DNA from: Sebastes aleutianus
Taxonomy: Eukaryota > Chordata > Actinopteri > Perciformes > Sebastidae
Length of the DNA stretch: 64,000 nucleotides
Direction of reading: 5' to 3'
Assembly: GCA_916700875.1 (NCBI GenBank)
Contig: CAKAKS010000031.1
Coordinates: 4,406,477-4,470,476 of the forward strand
Shown: positions 49,691-59,999 of the stretch, piece after piece
Layout: every line of letters starts with the position of its first letter
How positions within the stretch are numbered: position 1 is the stretch's first letter
Notes under the pieces: model-generated
The model's input: the letters and a program-made list of their open reading frames with translations, nothing else
Database searches by the model: none
Told to the model about the DNA's origin: nothing
Made by a program: the position numbers and the translations under genes

Positions 49691-50473
49691 GATGTCATGA
49701 AGTATTGCACTAGTGGTTCCCAACCTATTTTCCTCAAAGCCTCCCGTACTTGTATCTAAGTAAAGATGAGCCCCCAACCACATTTTATGATTTCATCACC
49801 CAAAATTTACAAATCCTCGAACAAAACATTCAATTTGAATGTGTTTCAGTGTAATAAATGAGTTAGTCTTTTATTTTTTTTTCTTTAATGAATATAAATC
49901 GTCAGCTGAACGCCAACAAACGTGGATATTTCGTTAGATAAATACATGTTGTGAATTTTGGAAATTATTACATATATCTTTTTCCAATCAATTTTGACTT
50001 TTGGACTTTTCAACACTCTGGAGTTATTGGAAATGTTTTGATCCCAGCAGTCAGAAACAATCCTTACGCAGCCACCACTAGAATCTAACTCTACAAATAA
50101 AATAAAACCAATAATATTAGTGTAGCCTGATCTTTATCTGCAGCTGTGCAGAAATACTGGGTTCAAACAGAATGTGGCCTATTAAGTAGCAAAAAAACAT
50201 TTCTTTTTAAAGAGTTTTTACATACAGACTTTCTTAGAAACGAGCTCGTACATGCTGCACCATGGTCTGCTCCTGGATGTCAAAACGGACCAACATGGCG
50301 GCCCGTTTGGAAAATTTCTCTTATAGCACGAAAAAAGTTCACCGAGAATGTGTTTCTGCAAACATTTTAGGTGAGAAATAAGGCATGCAGTTGCTAAATC
50401 CGTCTTCGTTTTAGATCGATATGTTAGTTTAAACGTTTTTCAGGCGGTGAGTCGCCATTCACAATAGTTTATG
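49691..50473. other. Probable worn repeats
   Basis: 49705-49800 reads TAGTGGTTCCCAACCTATTT, a widespread vertebrate repeat start. 50120-50470 contains CCAACATGGCGGCCCG-type sequence seen in fish MITEs but has no second copy here. Confidence 0.4.
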
Positions 50474-50487
50474 GGATGAGTAGTTCC

Positions 50488-50749
50488 ATCCATCCGTTAT
50501 CTGTAACCGCTTATCCTTGACACGGTCGCGGGGGGTGCTGGAGCCGATCCCAGATAGGTTGTCAGACTATAACAGGGCTGACACATAAAGACAGACAACC
50601 ATTCACGCTCACATTCACACCTACGGGCAATTTAGAGTCAACAATTAACATGCATGTCTTTGGACTGTGGGAGGAAACCTGAGCACCCGGAGAAAACCCA
50701 TGCTAACACGGGTAGAACATGCAAACTCCACACAGAAGGGCCCCAAGCC
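50488..50749 (-). mobile_element. LINE 3'-end fragment with 14-bp target duplication
   Basis: Flanked by GGATGAGTAGTTCC at 50474-50487 and 50750-50763. Starts with (ATCC)n, the antisense of a GGAT-type tail, and contains GTCTTTGGACTGTGGGAGGA and AGAACATGCAAACTCCACAC, a very common fish LINE 3' UTR. 262 bp, 5'-truncated. Confidence 0.88.
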
Positions 50750-50763
50750 GGATGAGTAGTTCC

Positions 50764-52227
50764 TTCACTCTTAAAATAATTATGTACACAGTCTTTTTTT
50801 CCAATTTTGTTTTGCTCTGAATCAAATGTTTTACGGTCACGATTAATCTTTTAGCTAGTTGGCCTGGTTCCATGCATAAAACTCTTTATATCAGAATTTT
50901 CTGAAACGGCAATGGAGTGTAAAAAATGGAAAATTCACTTCCCCGAACCGGAGCCGTTCAAAATATAGCCGGTCACATTTGAGCTCTGTATAGAATTGAC
51001 AAAAATTGCTGCATGAATAATCAAAACACAGTACTCTATGTGTTACTTTTCTTCAAAGGCTGTCACCATGACGATGGAGGACGTTGTCCTATGCTTCGGA
51101 GCCGGCACATATTAAGACCTTCATTTGCTTCTAAATCACCCACAGCTTTCAGTTTAGCGTATGTTGTGGGTGAAAATAAGGAGCATTAATTGCCACATGC
51201 ATATGCATAATACGATACCATTCGACTCTATGACAACACCCCGGAACATGATTCATGCGTACAGTATGAAATTACAGGCTCATACTCTCCCCCTTTCATT
51301 TCCGCTACATTATGTTGATTTTACATAAATTGGATTCTCATTTTCACCCAAAGGTGAAAATAATACGTGAGCGAAAAAAAAAAATAATGCAGTCATTTAT
51401 CATTCAATAACATGTTATGTTCTGGTTCCTGGTTGCATCTTTTCTGCTGAAGCACAGTTTGTGCTCAAGTAAAAACCTATTAAGAAAATATTGCCTCACC
51501 AAGATGCTGTTTCATACAAGAACGGGGAAAAAATCTATTTAGTTCTTTTCCAATCCAGTGGCTTGAAGAGTTAGTGGTTTATTTTCCCCGGGCCTGGACT
51601 GAAGAGAAAGGCTTTGCTGTTAGCTGTTCGAACTTCAGTTCTATGAGATCCCCGGGGTGAGATATGGATTGTCTGAAAAATTATAAATACCTTGTCAGTG
51701 GTGAGAGTGAAGAGGTGCTTTCAGCTTCAGTCCTAAATTGGCCTCTCGATTATAAATTCAGCTGTTGCCATTGGCTTATAATTAGCTGCAAAGTTGGATA
51801 TTTAAACTACAAGCAAATCCAAATTTATTGTACACATTAAAGCATGTGTTTGAAAATGCTCACGAAGGGGAAATAAATTCTGTTCTAAATAAACCCAGCA
51901 CAAGGGAGCAGGCATCAATCACTGTTCATCATGAGTGACCCGCCCGCCACAGAACAGACAGCCCAAATTGAACATACTGTACATAGTCGAGCTTTGAAGC
52001 ACATCCTTTCAAAAAATAAACAAGTGCTTATAACACAAAGCAATCCTGGAAGGGCAGCCAGCCATTTAACCGCAGCTTTTTCTCATTTTGATAACTTCTT
52101 CTTCTACATATGTGTTTACTAAATCTGGGAAGAGATACCATACAGTTTGGGTATCATGCATTCACAGTAATACTGACTCTCATTTTTCCATTTCAGTTCT
52201 TACTCTGGACACACATAGATTCAAAAG
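50764..52227. other. Unique intronic DNA
   Basis: No supported feature. An (A)n run lies at 51377-51385. Confidence 0.5.
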
Positions 52228-52376
52228 TTCTACTACAGCTGCCAGTGTGTCAGCACACTGACACACTGGCAGCTATAGTAGAAAAAATGTGGGATTAATT
52301 TGCGATTAATCGGCATTAACCGTTGACAATCATGCGATTGATCGCGATTAAATATTTTAATCGATTGACAGCCCTA
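52228..52376 (+). mobile_element. R3 3' fragment with fold-back hairpin
   Basis: 52228-52283 is a hairpin with 26-nt arms (one mismatch) and a CACA loop. It contains GTCAGCACACTGACACACTG, which is the R3 internal motif. It is followed by the R3 3' end, AATGTGGGATTAATTTGCGA to TTTAATCGATTGACAGCCCTA. Confidence 0.8.
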
Positions 52377-52597
52377 ATTTGATCAGATCTTGTTTTTATC
52401 TTTTCTGATAAGAAAAAGGAGTTTATTGTTCGGTGCACTTTCATGATATAAAAAGCGTGAAGGCTGCACGTTTTCAGATTCCTTTTTGTCCAATTGCTTC
52501 ATCGATTTACAACACGCAGAAAATTGGAAAGGAAAAAAGGATTGGATTGTTGTTGTTTTTTTAATAGTACTTTATGTCATATTAGAGAGTTTTTTTA

Positions 52598-53466
52598 GAT
52601 TCCGTTTCACTCAGATGGTAACCTCCGGTTCTGAAAAGTGAAACCAATGCTGAAGTGCCTTAAACTTGCATTCTTTCTAACAGTCAGCAGGGGGCGACTC
52701 CTCTGGTTGCTAAAAGAAGTCTGATTGTATAGAAGTCTATGAGAAAATGAGCTTACTTCTCACTTGATTTTATTACCTCAGTAAACATTGTAAACGTGAG
52801 TTTATGGTCTCGATCGCTAGTTTCAAGACTTCTTCAATACAGCATGATGTTCATTTAGTAAATTATGGTCCCATTTAGAGTCAAATAGACCATAAAGCAG
52901 GGGATGTTTTAGGGTGCGGCCACCTTATCATTTACAGGTTGCTACCACAATATTGTCCGGTCTGGGAGTTGTCCGTGTTTTCGTCTTAGAACTTTAACCC
53001 TTTCACGGTGTGTTCTCAGTTCATGAAAGTTAATTATAACCTTTTTGGTTGCCTGAAAATGTCTTATCCAGCATTTGGTTGTACTTAGCTCCACCCTCTG
53101 GTGTCACTTCTGGTTGCAAAAAAACCAAGATGGCAACGGCCAAAAACCAAGTTGGCTACAGACAAAATGCCAAACTTGAGGCTTCAAATAACAGTCCACA
53201 AACCAACGGGTGATGCCGGTCTGTGAGTTGTCCGTGTTTTCGTCTTAGAACATTAACCCTTTCACAGTGTGTTTTCAGTTCATCAAAGTTAATTGTAACA
53301 TTTTGGTAGCCTAAAAATGTCTTCTTTAGCGGTCGTGTCACTTCTGGTTCCAAAAAACCAAGATGGCGACGGTCAAAATGCTGAACTCGACGCCTCAAAA
53401 CCGTAGTCCACCAACCAATGAGTGACGTCACAGTGACTACATCTACTTCTTATATACAGTCTATAG
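52598..53466 (-). mobile_element. R8 repeat with tandem-duplicated unit, abutting exon B
   Basis: Reverse complement of the copy at 27439-28045: starts TTCACTCAGATGGTAACCTC and ends ACTTCTTATATACAGTCTATAG. The segment CCGGTCTGGGAGTTGTCCGT... (52956-53216) is followed by a second version (53217-53455) containing the same GTTGTCCGTGTTTTCGTCTT, AACCCTTTCAC and CAAGATGGC motifs. Ends 34 bp before exon B. Confidence 0.82.
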
Positions 53467-53499
53467 TTTCACTAAACCTCCCATTTATCTCTGTTTCAG

Positions 53500-53736
53500 G
53501 TCTTCAGGTCATTTTCCCAGAATACCTGCAGGAGAAATTTGTCCAGTCAGCTCTGAGCTACATCATGTGCAATGGAGAGGGGGAGTACGTGTGCAGCAAC
53601 AACCATTGCATCTGTCAGTGCGCCGACGAGTATCCCCAATGCAACTGTCCCATAACCGACATCCAGATCATGGAGAACACCCTGCTGGGGATGTCTGAGT
53701 CCTGGGCATCCTCTTATAAGGACTTTGAGAACTCTG
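53500..53736 (+). CDS. brinp1: brinp1 internal exon B (cysteine-rich segment)
   Basis: Second brinp1 coding exon in the window, 237 bp, phase 1 in and phase 1 out. The acceptor is a short pyrimidine tract ending CTGTTTCAG and the donor is TCTG|GTAAGA. The split Gly codon is completed from exon A and translation continues LQVIFPEYLQEKFVQSALSY, then a stretch with seven cysteines (MC, VC, HC, IC, QC, QC, NC) and NCPITDIQIMENTL, ending YKDFENS. The cysteine spacing is EGF-like and typical of all BRINPs. The motifs YIMCNGEGEY and CNCPITDIQIM are those of BRINP1 rather than BRINP2/3. The likely role is a disulfide-stabilised module after the MACPF domain in the secretory pathway. A repeat ends 34 bp upstream of the acceptor, so almost no ordinary intron sequence remains there. 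A branch-point-like CACTAAAC lies in that gap. Confidence 0.93.
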
Positions 53737-54149
53737 GTAAGATGGAAATTCCTCCAACTTCTATTCATCCTGACAGTTATGAAAGGGACTAATTCCTGAC
53801 GTATTTAGCCATTTTAATTCTGAAGTGCATATTATTAATGGGCACACATGCGGAGCTCAGATAATTAAGGTAATCTCATAATCTCGCAATTTCCTTTTTT
53901 GCTCGTGGATTGTTTTAAAAACACATTTCATAATTTGGCAGCTTAGTCCTTCCTTGCTCACTGCCAAATCTACATAATTAATAGAAAATTAAATTGTTCT
54001 TATATTCACTGCAGAAAGTAGTGTGAGACTCTAACAGTGCTACAAAAGGTTCAGGGTCATGGATGGGCAGACAATGCAGCTTTTTTTATTTCTGACACCA
54101 AAGACTGGTGTTCGCTTCCTGTCTCCGACCAGTCGTAAACATTGATTTT

Positions 54150-54780
54150 GGACTAGCTACGTTCTTGCCTGTTCTTGACGATGGTGATCTGCTTTACATG
54201 AGTGCATCAGTCTATTGTCTCTATATGTTGGAAACTGTAGAGCCCTCACTCATCACTGTATATTGTACTCCAAAGTAAATTGGCCGGCTCTGTAAATACG
54301 TCAGCTTAGCCATTGGTATGTTTTTATCTATAAGGCCATTCTGGGTAGACTCTCCTGTTATTTATCTGACTTTCTAACCAGAAATCATGGCAATTATGGG
54401 TTTATGACTGTTCTCAGAGATCGGACTGAGTTGGGAAAGAAGGCCTTTATGTTTTCTGCACCATCTGCATGGAATAGCCTGCAAAATGAATTTAAACTCC
54501 AGGACCTAGTCACTCTAAATGAATTTAAAGGCATGGTGAAATATATAGAAACGGACTCTATCGATAATTGTACTTGCTTTGATTGAAATAGGATTATATG
54601 GCTTCCTTGCACTTTTACGGTATGGCACCTTTGAGCTGATCTATTGTTTTTTTAATGTGTGTGTATGAAACTGTTTGTACTGCTGCCATTCTTGGCTAGG
54701 TCGCTCTTGAAAAAGAGATTTTAATCTCAATGGGTCTAAACCTGGTTAAATAAAGGTTAATGAAAATGAAAAAAATTCCT
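54150..54780 (+). pseudogene. L2-like LINE ORF2 C-terminal remnant and 3' UTR
   Basis: Frames joined by small indels show FLPVLDDGDLLYMSASV, then HWYVFIYKAILGRLSCYLS, then DRTELGKKAFMFSAPSAWNS, the C-terminal region typical of fish L2/Rex-type LINEs. The 3' UTR contains AGAGATTTTAATCTCAATGG and ends GGTTAAATAAAGGTTAATGA. 5'-truncated dead copy. Family name is tentative. Confidence 0.78.
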
Positions 54781-54807
54781 TTAGCCGCCACGATGATCCT
54801 TCCTTAA

Positions 54808-55126
54808 AGGTGCAGTGTGTAGGATTTGGCGACATCTAGCTGTGAGGTTGCAGATTGCAACCAACTGAAACTTCTCCCGTGTGCCAACACGAAAACGTGA
54901 ATGGCCCTATATAGAGCCGGTGTTAGGTTTTTCCGTTCTGGGCTACTGTAGAAACATGGCAACTCTGTGAAGAGGACCCGCTCCTTATGTAGATACAACC
55001 TGCTCGTTCTAAGTTAACAAACACACACTTCTTATTTTCAGATGATTATGCATTACAGAAGACATACTTATTAATATTATATTCCATTTCTGCCAATAGA
55101 TCCCCTAAATGTTACACACTGTTCCT
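54808..55126 (+). mobile_element. R4 TTAA element, intact
   Basis: TTAA (54804-54807), then AGGTGCAGTGTGTAGGATTT; right end GTTACACACTGTTCCT, then TTAA (55127-55130). 319 bp, uninterrupted. Serves as reference for the interrupted copies. Confidence 0.88.
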
Positions 55127-55130
55127 TTAA

Positions 55131-55790
55131 CCGCAACCAAGTGTTTTGCATGCGGGCAATAGATCAGTAAACACTCATATGGGCCGTCTTTGTTATGCAA
55201 TAATACTTTTTTTACTTTGTTATTTGTTGTTTATAAGGAATGAATGACAGCAGAAAAGACAACTTTCAAATGTCAAATGCTTGAATGTCACGGCAAGTAA
55301 TATTCTCTCCCTGTTTTCATTGAATGCAAATGCAGAGCCGAAGGGGGGGCTGTAAAATATTGGACACAGTGGGGGGAAAAAAGCACAACTAGTGCCCAGC
55401 TGTTACATTGCAAGTCACCATGTTTATCTATTATTGATATGATATATAAAAGTGTCTCAATAAAACCTGTCAGCAACAGATAAATATATTTATGTACCAT
55501 AGAAGAAAGTTTATGTGAGTCACGGAGGTCACTGAGTGCAGTTAAGTCTGCGAAGAGGTGGTGGAAAGTATAGAAGAGGCCAAAAAATACATATTTATAT
55601 AAATGTATAACCGGCCCAGAAAAAAAAAGGCAATTCACACACTCTACAAAAGAAGAAATAAAGGAATCAATAAGGGTCAGGGGGGCCTGTGTGGAACATT
55701 TGTCCAAACTTTATCATTTTGTCTTAAATTTGAAAAACAGAGATTATACAGTAAGATTGTATGATTTACTGTATGCAGCCACAAAAGCAG
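55131..55790. other. Unique intronic DNA
   Basis: The 139-codon minus-strand ORF at 55288-55707 is Leu/Phe-rich with no family motif. Not called. Confidence 0.45.
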
Positions 55791-55794
55791 TTAA

Positions 55795-56175
55795 AGCTGT
55801 AGTAGGCAGAATGTTTTTGGCATCGTTGTGCAAAAATTCCATAATAACCTTTCAGCATATTGTAATTCAAGTGTTCTAAGAGATAACTAGACTTCTGCAC
55901 CTCCTCATGGCTCTGTTTTCAGGCTTTAACAAATCTGTGTGCCTGTGACGGGAGACTTTGACCAATCACAGGTCATTTCAGAGAGTGTTCCTATTGGTTG
56001 TTCATTCAACGGAGCCAGCTGTCAATCACTCACGAAGTCCGATCAAACGGTCAAACTAGGCAGCGCTGATCAAATATGAATGAATATTCTGTTACTGTAA
56101 TGTCTATTTCTCACCTCAAATGTTTTCAGAAACATCTTGTAGTTTACTGTTTAGCTGTAAAATGAGAAAGTTTCT
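55795..56175. mobile_element. R2 copy with internal inversion
   Basis: TTAA (55791-55794), then AGCTGTAGTAGGCAGAATGT and forward R2 to TTCCTATTGGTTG (about 56000). It then switches to antisense R2 (CTGTCAATCACTCACGAAGT to TTTAGCTGTAAAATGAGAAA). The right terminus is lost. Confidence 0.75.
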
Positions 56176-56846
56176 CATTCACATTCTCCTCAAAAGTAAT
56201 AAATGAAAGATTCTTTAATTGTGAAATATTGGATAAGACATGTGATTGTTTCAACTAAATGGCAGCCATACTTTTCAACATCACAGAGAGTGTTTAAATT
56301 TTGACAGTCAAGCTAATAAATTCATTATTTTAAAGATTTCTCCCCCAATGTAATAAAACTAAAATTACCCTAACTATCCACTTTTACCAAAGAAAAATGG
56401 GGAAGCAAATGAAATACATTCTGTCAAGACACACTTTTCATCAACTCACAGCAGTTATGTACAGCACCTCCTCTACAAAGGCTCCTGTTTCCTCTTGGAA
56501 TAAACTTTTTTTGGGCCTAGTCTGTTGCCTTTTAAAAAGGAAGGAAAAGAGGTGATTTGATTGATGGTGACTGATATCACAATATACCGCTCCCACAGAT
56601 AATGTATTTTCCACTATATCAACATTGCTGCACTCGTGCATTGTGCATCCGTCCAAAAAATGTATCACGTCAGCTAGATATTCTGCATGTACACACTGAT
56701 TTGATAAAAGTTTGGAATACATTTGATCCTAAACCGACTAGCTACTACTTAGTTGATTTGGTTACCTTCCCTTCTGCGGATGTTGCATGCATTTTTTAAA
56801 CACAGCATTTATCTCGGTACAACTACAGAAGAATTCTCAATGGCGA
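56176..56846. other. Unique intronic DNA
   Basis: Nothing supported. Confidence 0.5.
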
Positions 56847-56854
56847 CTTTGGAA

Positions 56855-57449
56855 TAGGGATGCACCGATAGCGCTACTGGATTAGATATCAGGCCAATAC
56901 CAATTCAAATAGCTGGATCGGATATCGGTGACGATGGGGCCAATCTATTCAACTAAATTTTATGTTTATATACTATTCACTGCATTACTAATTCCTGTTA
57001 AAGTTTTGACCAATTTGTTGCTGCATTAAAAAGGTTTACACCTGACTTGTAATTCCTGTTAATCTTGAAGACTTTTTACCAAGTCGCTTTTACCAAGTCA
57101 ACTAACCCAACCCAAGTCGCTAACCCTAACCCTAACCCTTACCCTAACCCTAACCCTAACCCCTAACCCTAACCCTTTTTTATTTTAATGATAACAACAA
57201 TTAAATATATTTAAATCTATGTATTTATTGGTCAAATTTTGTTTTACAAAGTTAGGAAAGCAATGTTTAAGTCAAGCCTGATATTGCACATGAATGAATG
57301 ATCCCAGTCACTTCCACACAGTGAGGCATGCAGCTTATTAATCAAACACTGGTATCGGATCGCCACTCGGTGTCGGCCGATACCCAAAGCCCAGGTATCG
57401 GTATCGGTATCGGTATCGGAACTGAAAAAGTCAGATCGGTGCATCCCTC
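56855..57449. mobile_element. hAT-like element with telomeric array inside
   Basis: Left TAGGGATGCACCGAT, right GATCGGTGCATCCCT. Flanks CTTTGGAA (56847-56854) and GTTTGGAA (57450-57457) match 7 of 8. 595 bp. Contains (CCCTAA)n at 57121-57175 and (GGTATC)n at about 57391-57418. Confidence 0.85.
57121..57175. repeat. Interstitial telomere-type array (CCCTAA)n
   Basis: About nine units of TAACCC with one TTACCC and one TAACCCC variant. The preceding bases (ACCAAGTCGC repeated at about 57078-57120) form a short direct repeat leading into the array. Confidence 0.92.
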
Positions 57450-57457
57450 GTTTGGAA

Positions 57458-58885
57458 ACATATAAACATGGTAATATTAAATTGGTGAAACGAAATATAT
57501 ATCTGGGACCCTACAAATTGAGATGTAATGGCACCAAGAGGTAAAGTGGGGTTACATTGTGAGAGCTGTAATCTGCAGATAAGGTGCTGGGTGACTGGAG
57601 ATAAGAGTCAATCGAGGGACTATGTGGACTCCTTGGAAGCTGTATCAAGGAAGAGATCCTTGATGGCTTTGAAGCCTGTTTAAAAGGACTTGGCAACTGT
57701 TCAACTGGCATGACATGATAATGGATTTTTTTTTGGTGAGGGAATCAGACAATTTTGAATATTGGATGCCGGAGACACCCATCTTTTCTAGGAAAAAAAG
57801 GCGAGGGGAGATACTCGACATCTCTTAGAAAACTGGGTGGAGGATTACGGCAAGTTGGAAACAGGGGAGGAGAAGGAATCTGGCTTCTTTGAAGAAAAAG
57901 GGGGGGAAGGGAGCCCTGACATGCCTGGGAGGAGAGTGGAGGAAGTTCTGACATTTCTCGGCTGTGTCTCGAAAAGAGCTCTCAACTCTGCGGTTAAGGC
58001 TGTTAAAACTGTCGAGGAGAGGTCTGTAGGAGGGTACCGGCTTACTGCTCGGGTCTTTGCAGATCTTGAATATGGGGGATCTTTTTCTTTTAAGAGCATG
58101 GAGAAACTTTGCGTTCTGTGTGTTTAGCACTAGGGGGTTATATATATATATATATAAAGGGAATTAGATTGTGTTGCATCATCTAAACTATGACAGTATA
58201 AAGATGAAATGTGAACCCTGAGTAAAGGCTGATATCTTTGCTTCTTCAAACTTGACTGCTGACATTGCTAAGGAGACACTTTTGGCATTAAATTGTTCAC
58301 TCTATTATTTATAATGATGTGCTTGCTTCAAATTTATCTTCGGAGATAATGATGAGCTACTCTGAGTTATTTGACTCAATATTTTCTTAATTAGCACACC
58401 AAATAAAACATTCCCTGTCCTTGTGTATTTGCTGTTGGAGTCTTGGTAACACCACTAATGCCCATTGTTGCTAAAAAATAGTAGTCGGTGTTGAAAACAA
58501 AGGTCAGAGAGCCGGGCTCACGGGTTGTCTGGGGAGGAGACAAGCGAGCATTATCAGAAGCAGCAAGAGGAACATGAGGGCAATAATCAACACTGTTTGG
58601 GCAGTGCTCTTCAGTGAGTGTGTGGGAGCGAGAGAGTAAAAGGGTGTTTACTGCACTGATGGTTTCAATTCTCTGTAAATGCTCACAGCAGAAGCAATCC
58701 GAAAAAGTAAACCAAAGACGTCCAACCACGTATTAAGACTGGTCCGGATCCTGGGGGCTTACTGACCAAAAAAGTTTCACTGACATTTTTCTCCACGTTT
58801 CTTTCGAATTTTAGAGTCTCTTCTAAATAATCCTTTCGCAGTGTACCACAGGTAAAGAGTTTAATTTTGGATGAATTGGTCAAAT
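57458..58885. other. Intronic DNA with one unrecognised ORF
   Basis: 57837-58127 (+) is a 96-codon ATG ORF starting MEDYGKLETGEEKESGFFEE and ending in KSMEKLCVLCV, followed by a stop and (TA)n at 58141-58156. Charged, no domain recognised. It may be a piece of an old mobile element. No splice or promoter evidence. Confidence 0.35.
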
Positions 58886-58889
58886 TTAA

Positions 58890-59240
58890 AGAGGACCTAT
58901 TATGCTTTTCCCTTTCCCTTAGTGTGTTATATAGTTTTTGTGTGCATAAAGGTCTGCAAAGTTACAAAGCCTAAAGTCCACACCAAAGGTAGTTACTCTC
59001 CCCCACAGAAACACTGCTTCTGAACTGCCTGAAACGCCTCGCTTGAAGTCCCGCCTTTTCTTCCGTAACGTGGTGATGTCACCAAGTAAGACATTTGCAT
59101 AATATCTGCCTAGTGGCGGGTACCAAGCCCTCAAACAAAGCTAGTTAGAGCGGAGCAAGAGCGTAGTCCGAAGAGTTTGGTACGGTTGACTATACACATC
59201 ACAACAGAAAGGGCCAGCTGACCAATCAGAGCAGACTGCG
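58890..59240 (+). mobile_element. R1b TTAA element, 3'-truncated
   Basis: TTAA (58886-58889), then AGAGGACCTATTATGC as at 6648. Shares CCCCCACAGAAACACTG, CGTAACGTGGTGATGTCACC and GCTGACCAATCAGAGCAGAC. The right terminus is absent. Confidence 0.78.
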
Positions 59241-59684
59241 CTTGGGTTAATGAGTTAACACAATGGTGGCCCATCTACGAAAGATTAATTTGAGATGCAG
59301 TTCAGCACTGTATGTCAAGTTGTTCCAGTCATTAATAAGAAATAAAAATACATTTAAAAAGAATTAATCAATTCAAATAAGTGTATAAGAGCATAAAACA
59401 TGATGATCATTCCCATGTCTCATAAGTTGTTGCAGCAATTTTTGGGTTGATACCATTTGTTACACAGGTTTGGTGCTAAACTTAACCAGTTTTTATAAAT
59501 CGAGAATTGATAGAAATGATCAATAATCCCTCCACAATACCACATTAAGTCACCAAGACCTTGAGGAACACCATAGAAAAAAGCCATGATGTGATTTGGT
59601 ATCAAAACCTTTTGACATTTGGAGATTTCTGCAAGAATTGCATTTTTGGTGATTGGATGGCAAACTGGCGAATGGAAAACTGCA

Positions 59685-59995
59685 GGGTTTTTGATGCAAA
59701 CTGCATGTGATTATCATAAAGTGGGCATGTCTGTAAAGGGGAGACTCGTTGGTACCCATAGAACCCATTTTAATTCACATATCTCGAGGTCAGAGGTCAA
59801 GGGATCCCTTTTGAAAATGCCCATGCCATTTTTTCCTCGCCAAAATTTTGTGTAACTTCGTAGCGTTATTTAGCGTTCTTCCCGACAAGCTAGCATGACA
59901 TGGTTAACAATGGATTCCTCAGGCTTTCTAGTTTCATATGATACCAGTATCTTCACTCTAGCTTGAAAACTGAGCCCGCAACAACCTCTGAAGTA
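59685..59995 (-). mobile_element. R3 fragment, antisense
   Basis: ACTGCATGTGATTATCATAA to CACTCTAGCTTGAAAACTGA, complementary to the 5' half of R3. Both termini missing. Confidence 0.8.
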
Positions 59996-59999
59996 CAAA

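Larger units (their letters stand above)
29487..53499 (+). other. brinp1: brinp1 intron between exons A and B (24,013 bp)
   Basis: GT-AG intron in phase 1, from GTAAAC to CTGTTTCAG. It carries copies of R3, R10, R15, R2, R4, R7 and R11, one hAT-like element, three LINE-derived pieces and long unique tracts (30543-32390, 38420-40050, 41553-43460, 45901-49690, 50764-52220). No further coding exon was recognised on either strand. Confidence 0.85.

Noticed and set aside
53418..53499. Upstream in-frame extension of exon B
   Set aside because: This part is R8 repeat plus the pyrimidine tract; homology with BRINP1 starts exactly at the acceptor.
53737..53792. In-frame continuation of exon B past the donor
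   Set aside because: Lies after a consensus GTAAGA donor, and BRINP homology continues in exon C instead.
55288..55707. 139-codon minus-strand ORF
   Set aside because: Hydrophobic random-looking translation of AT-rich DNA with no recognisable domain.
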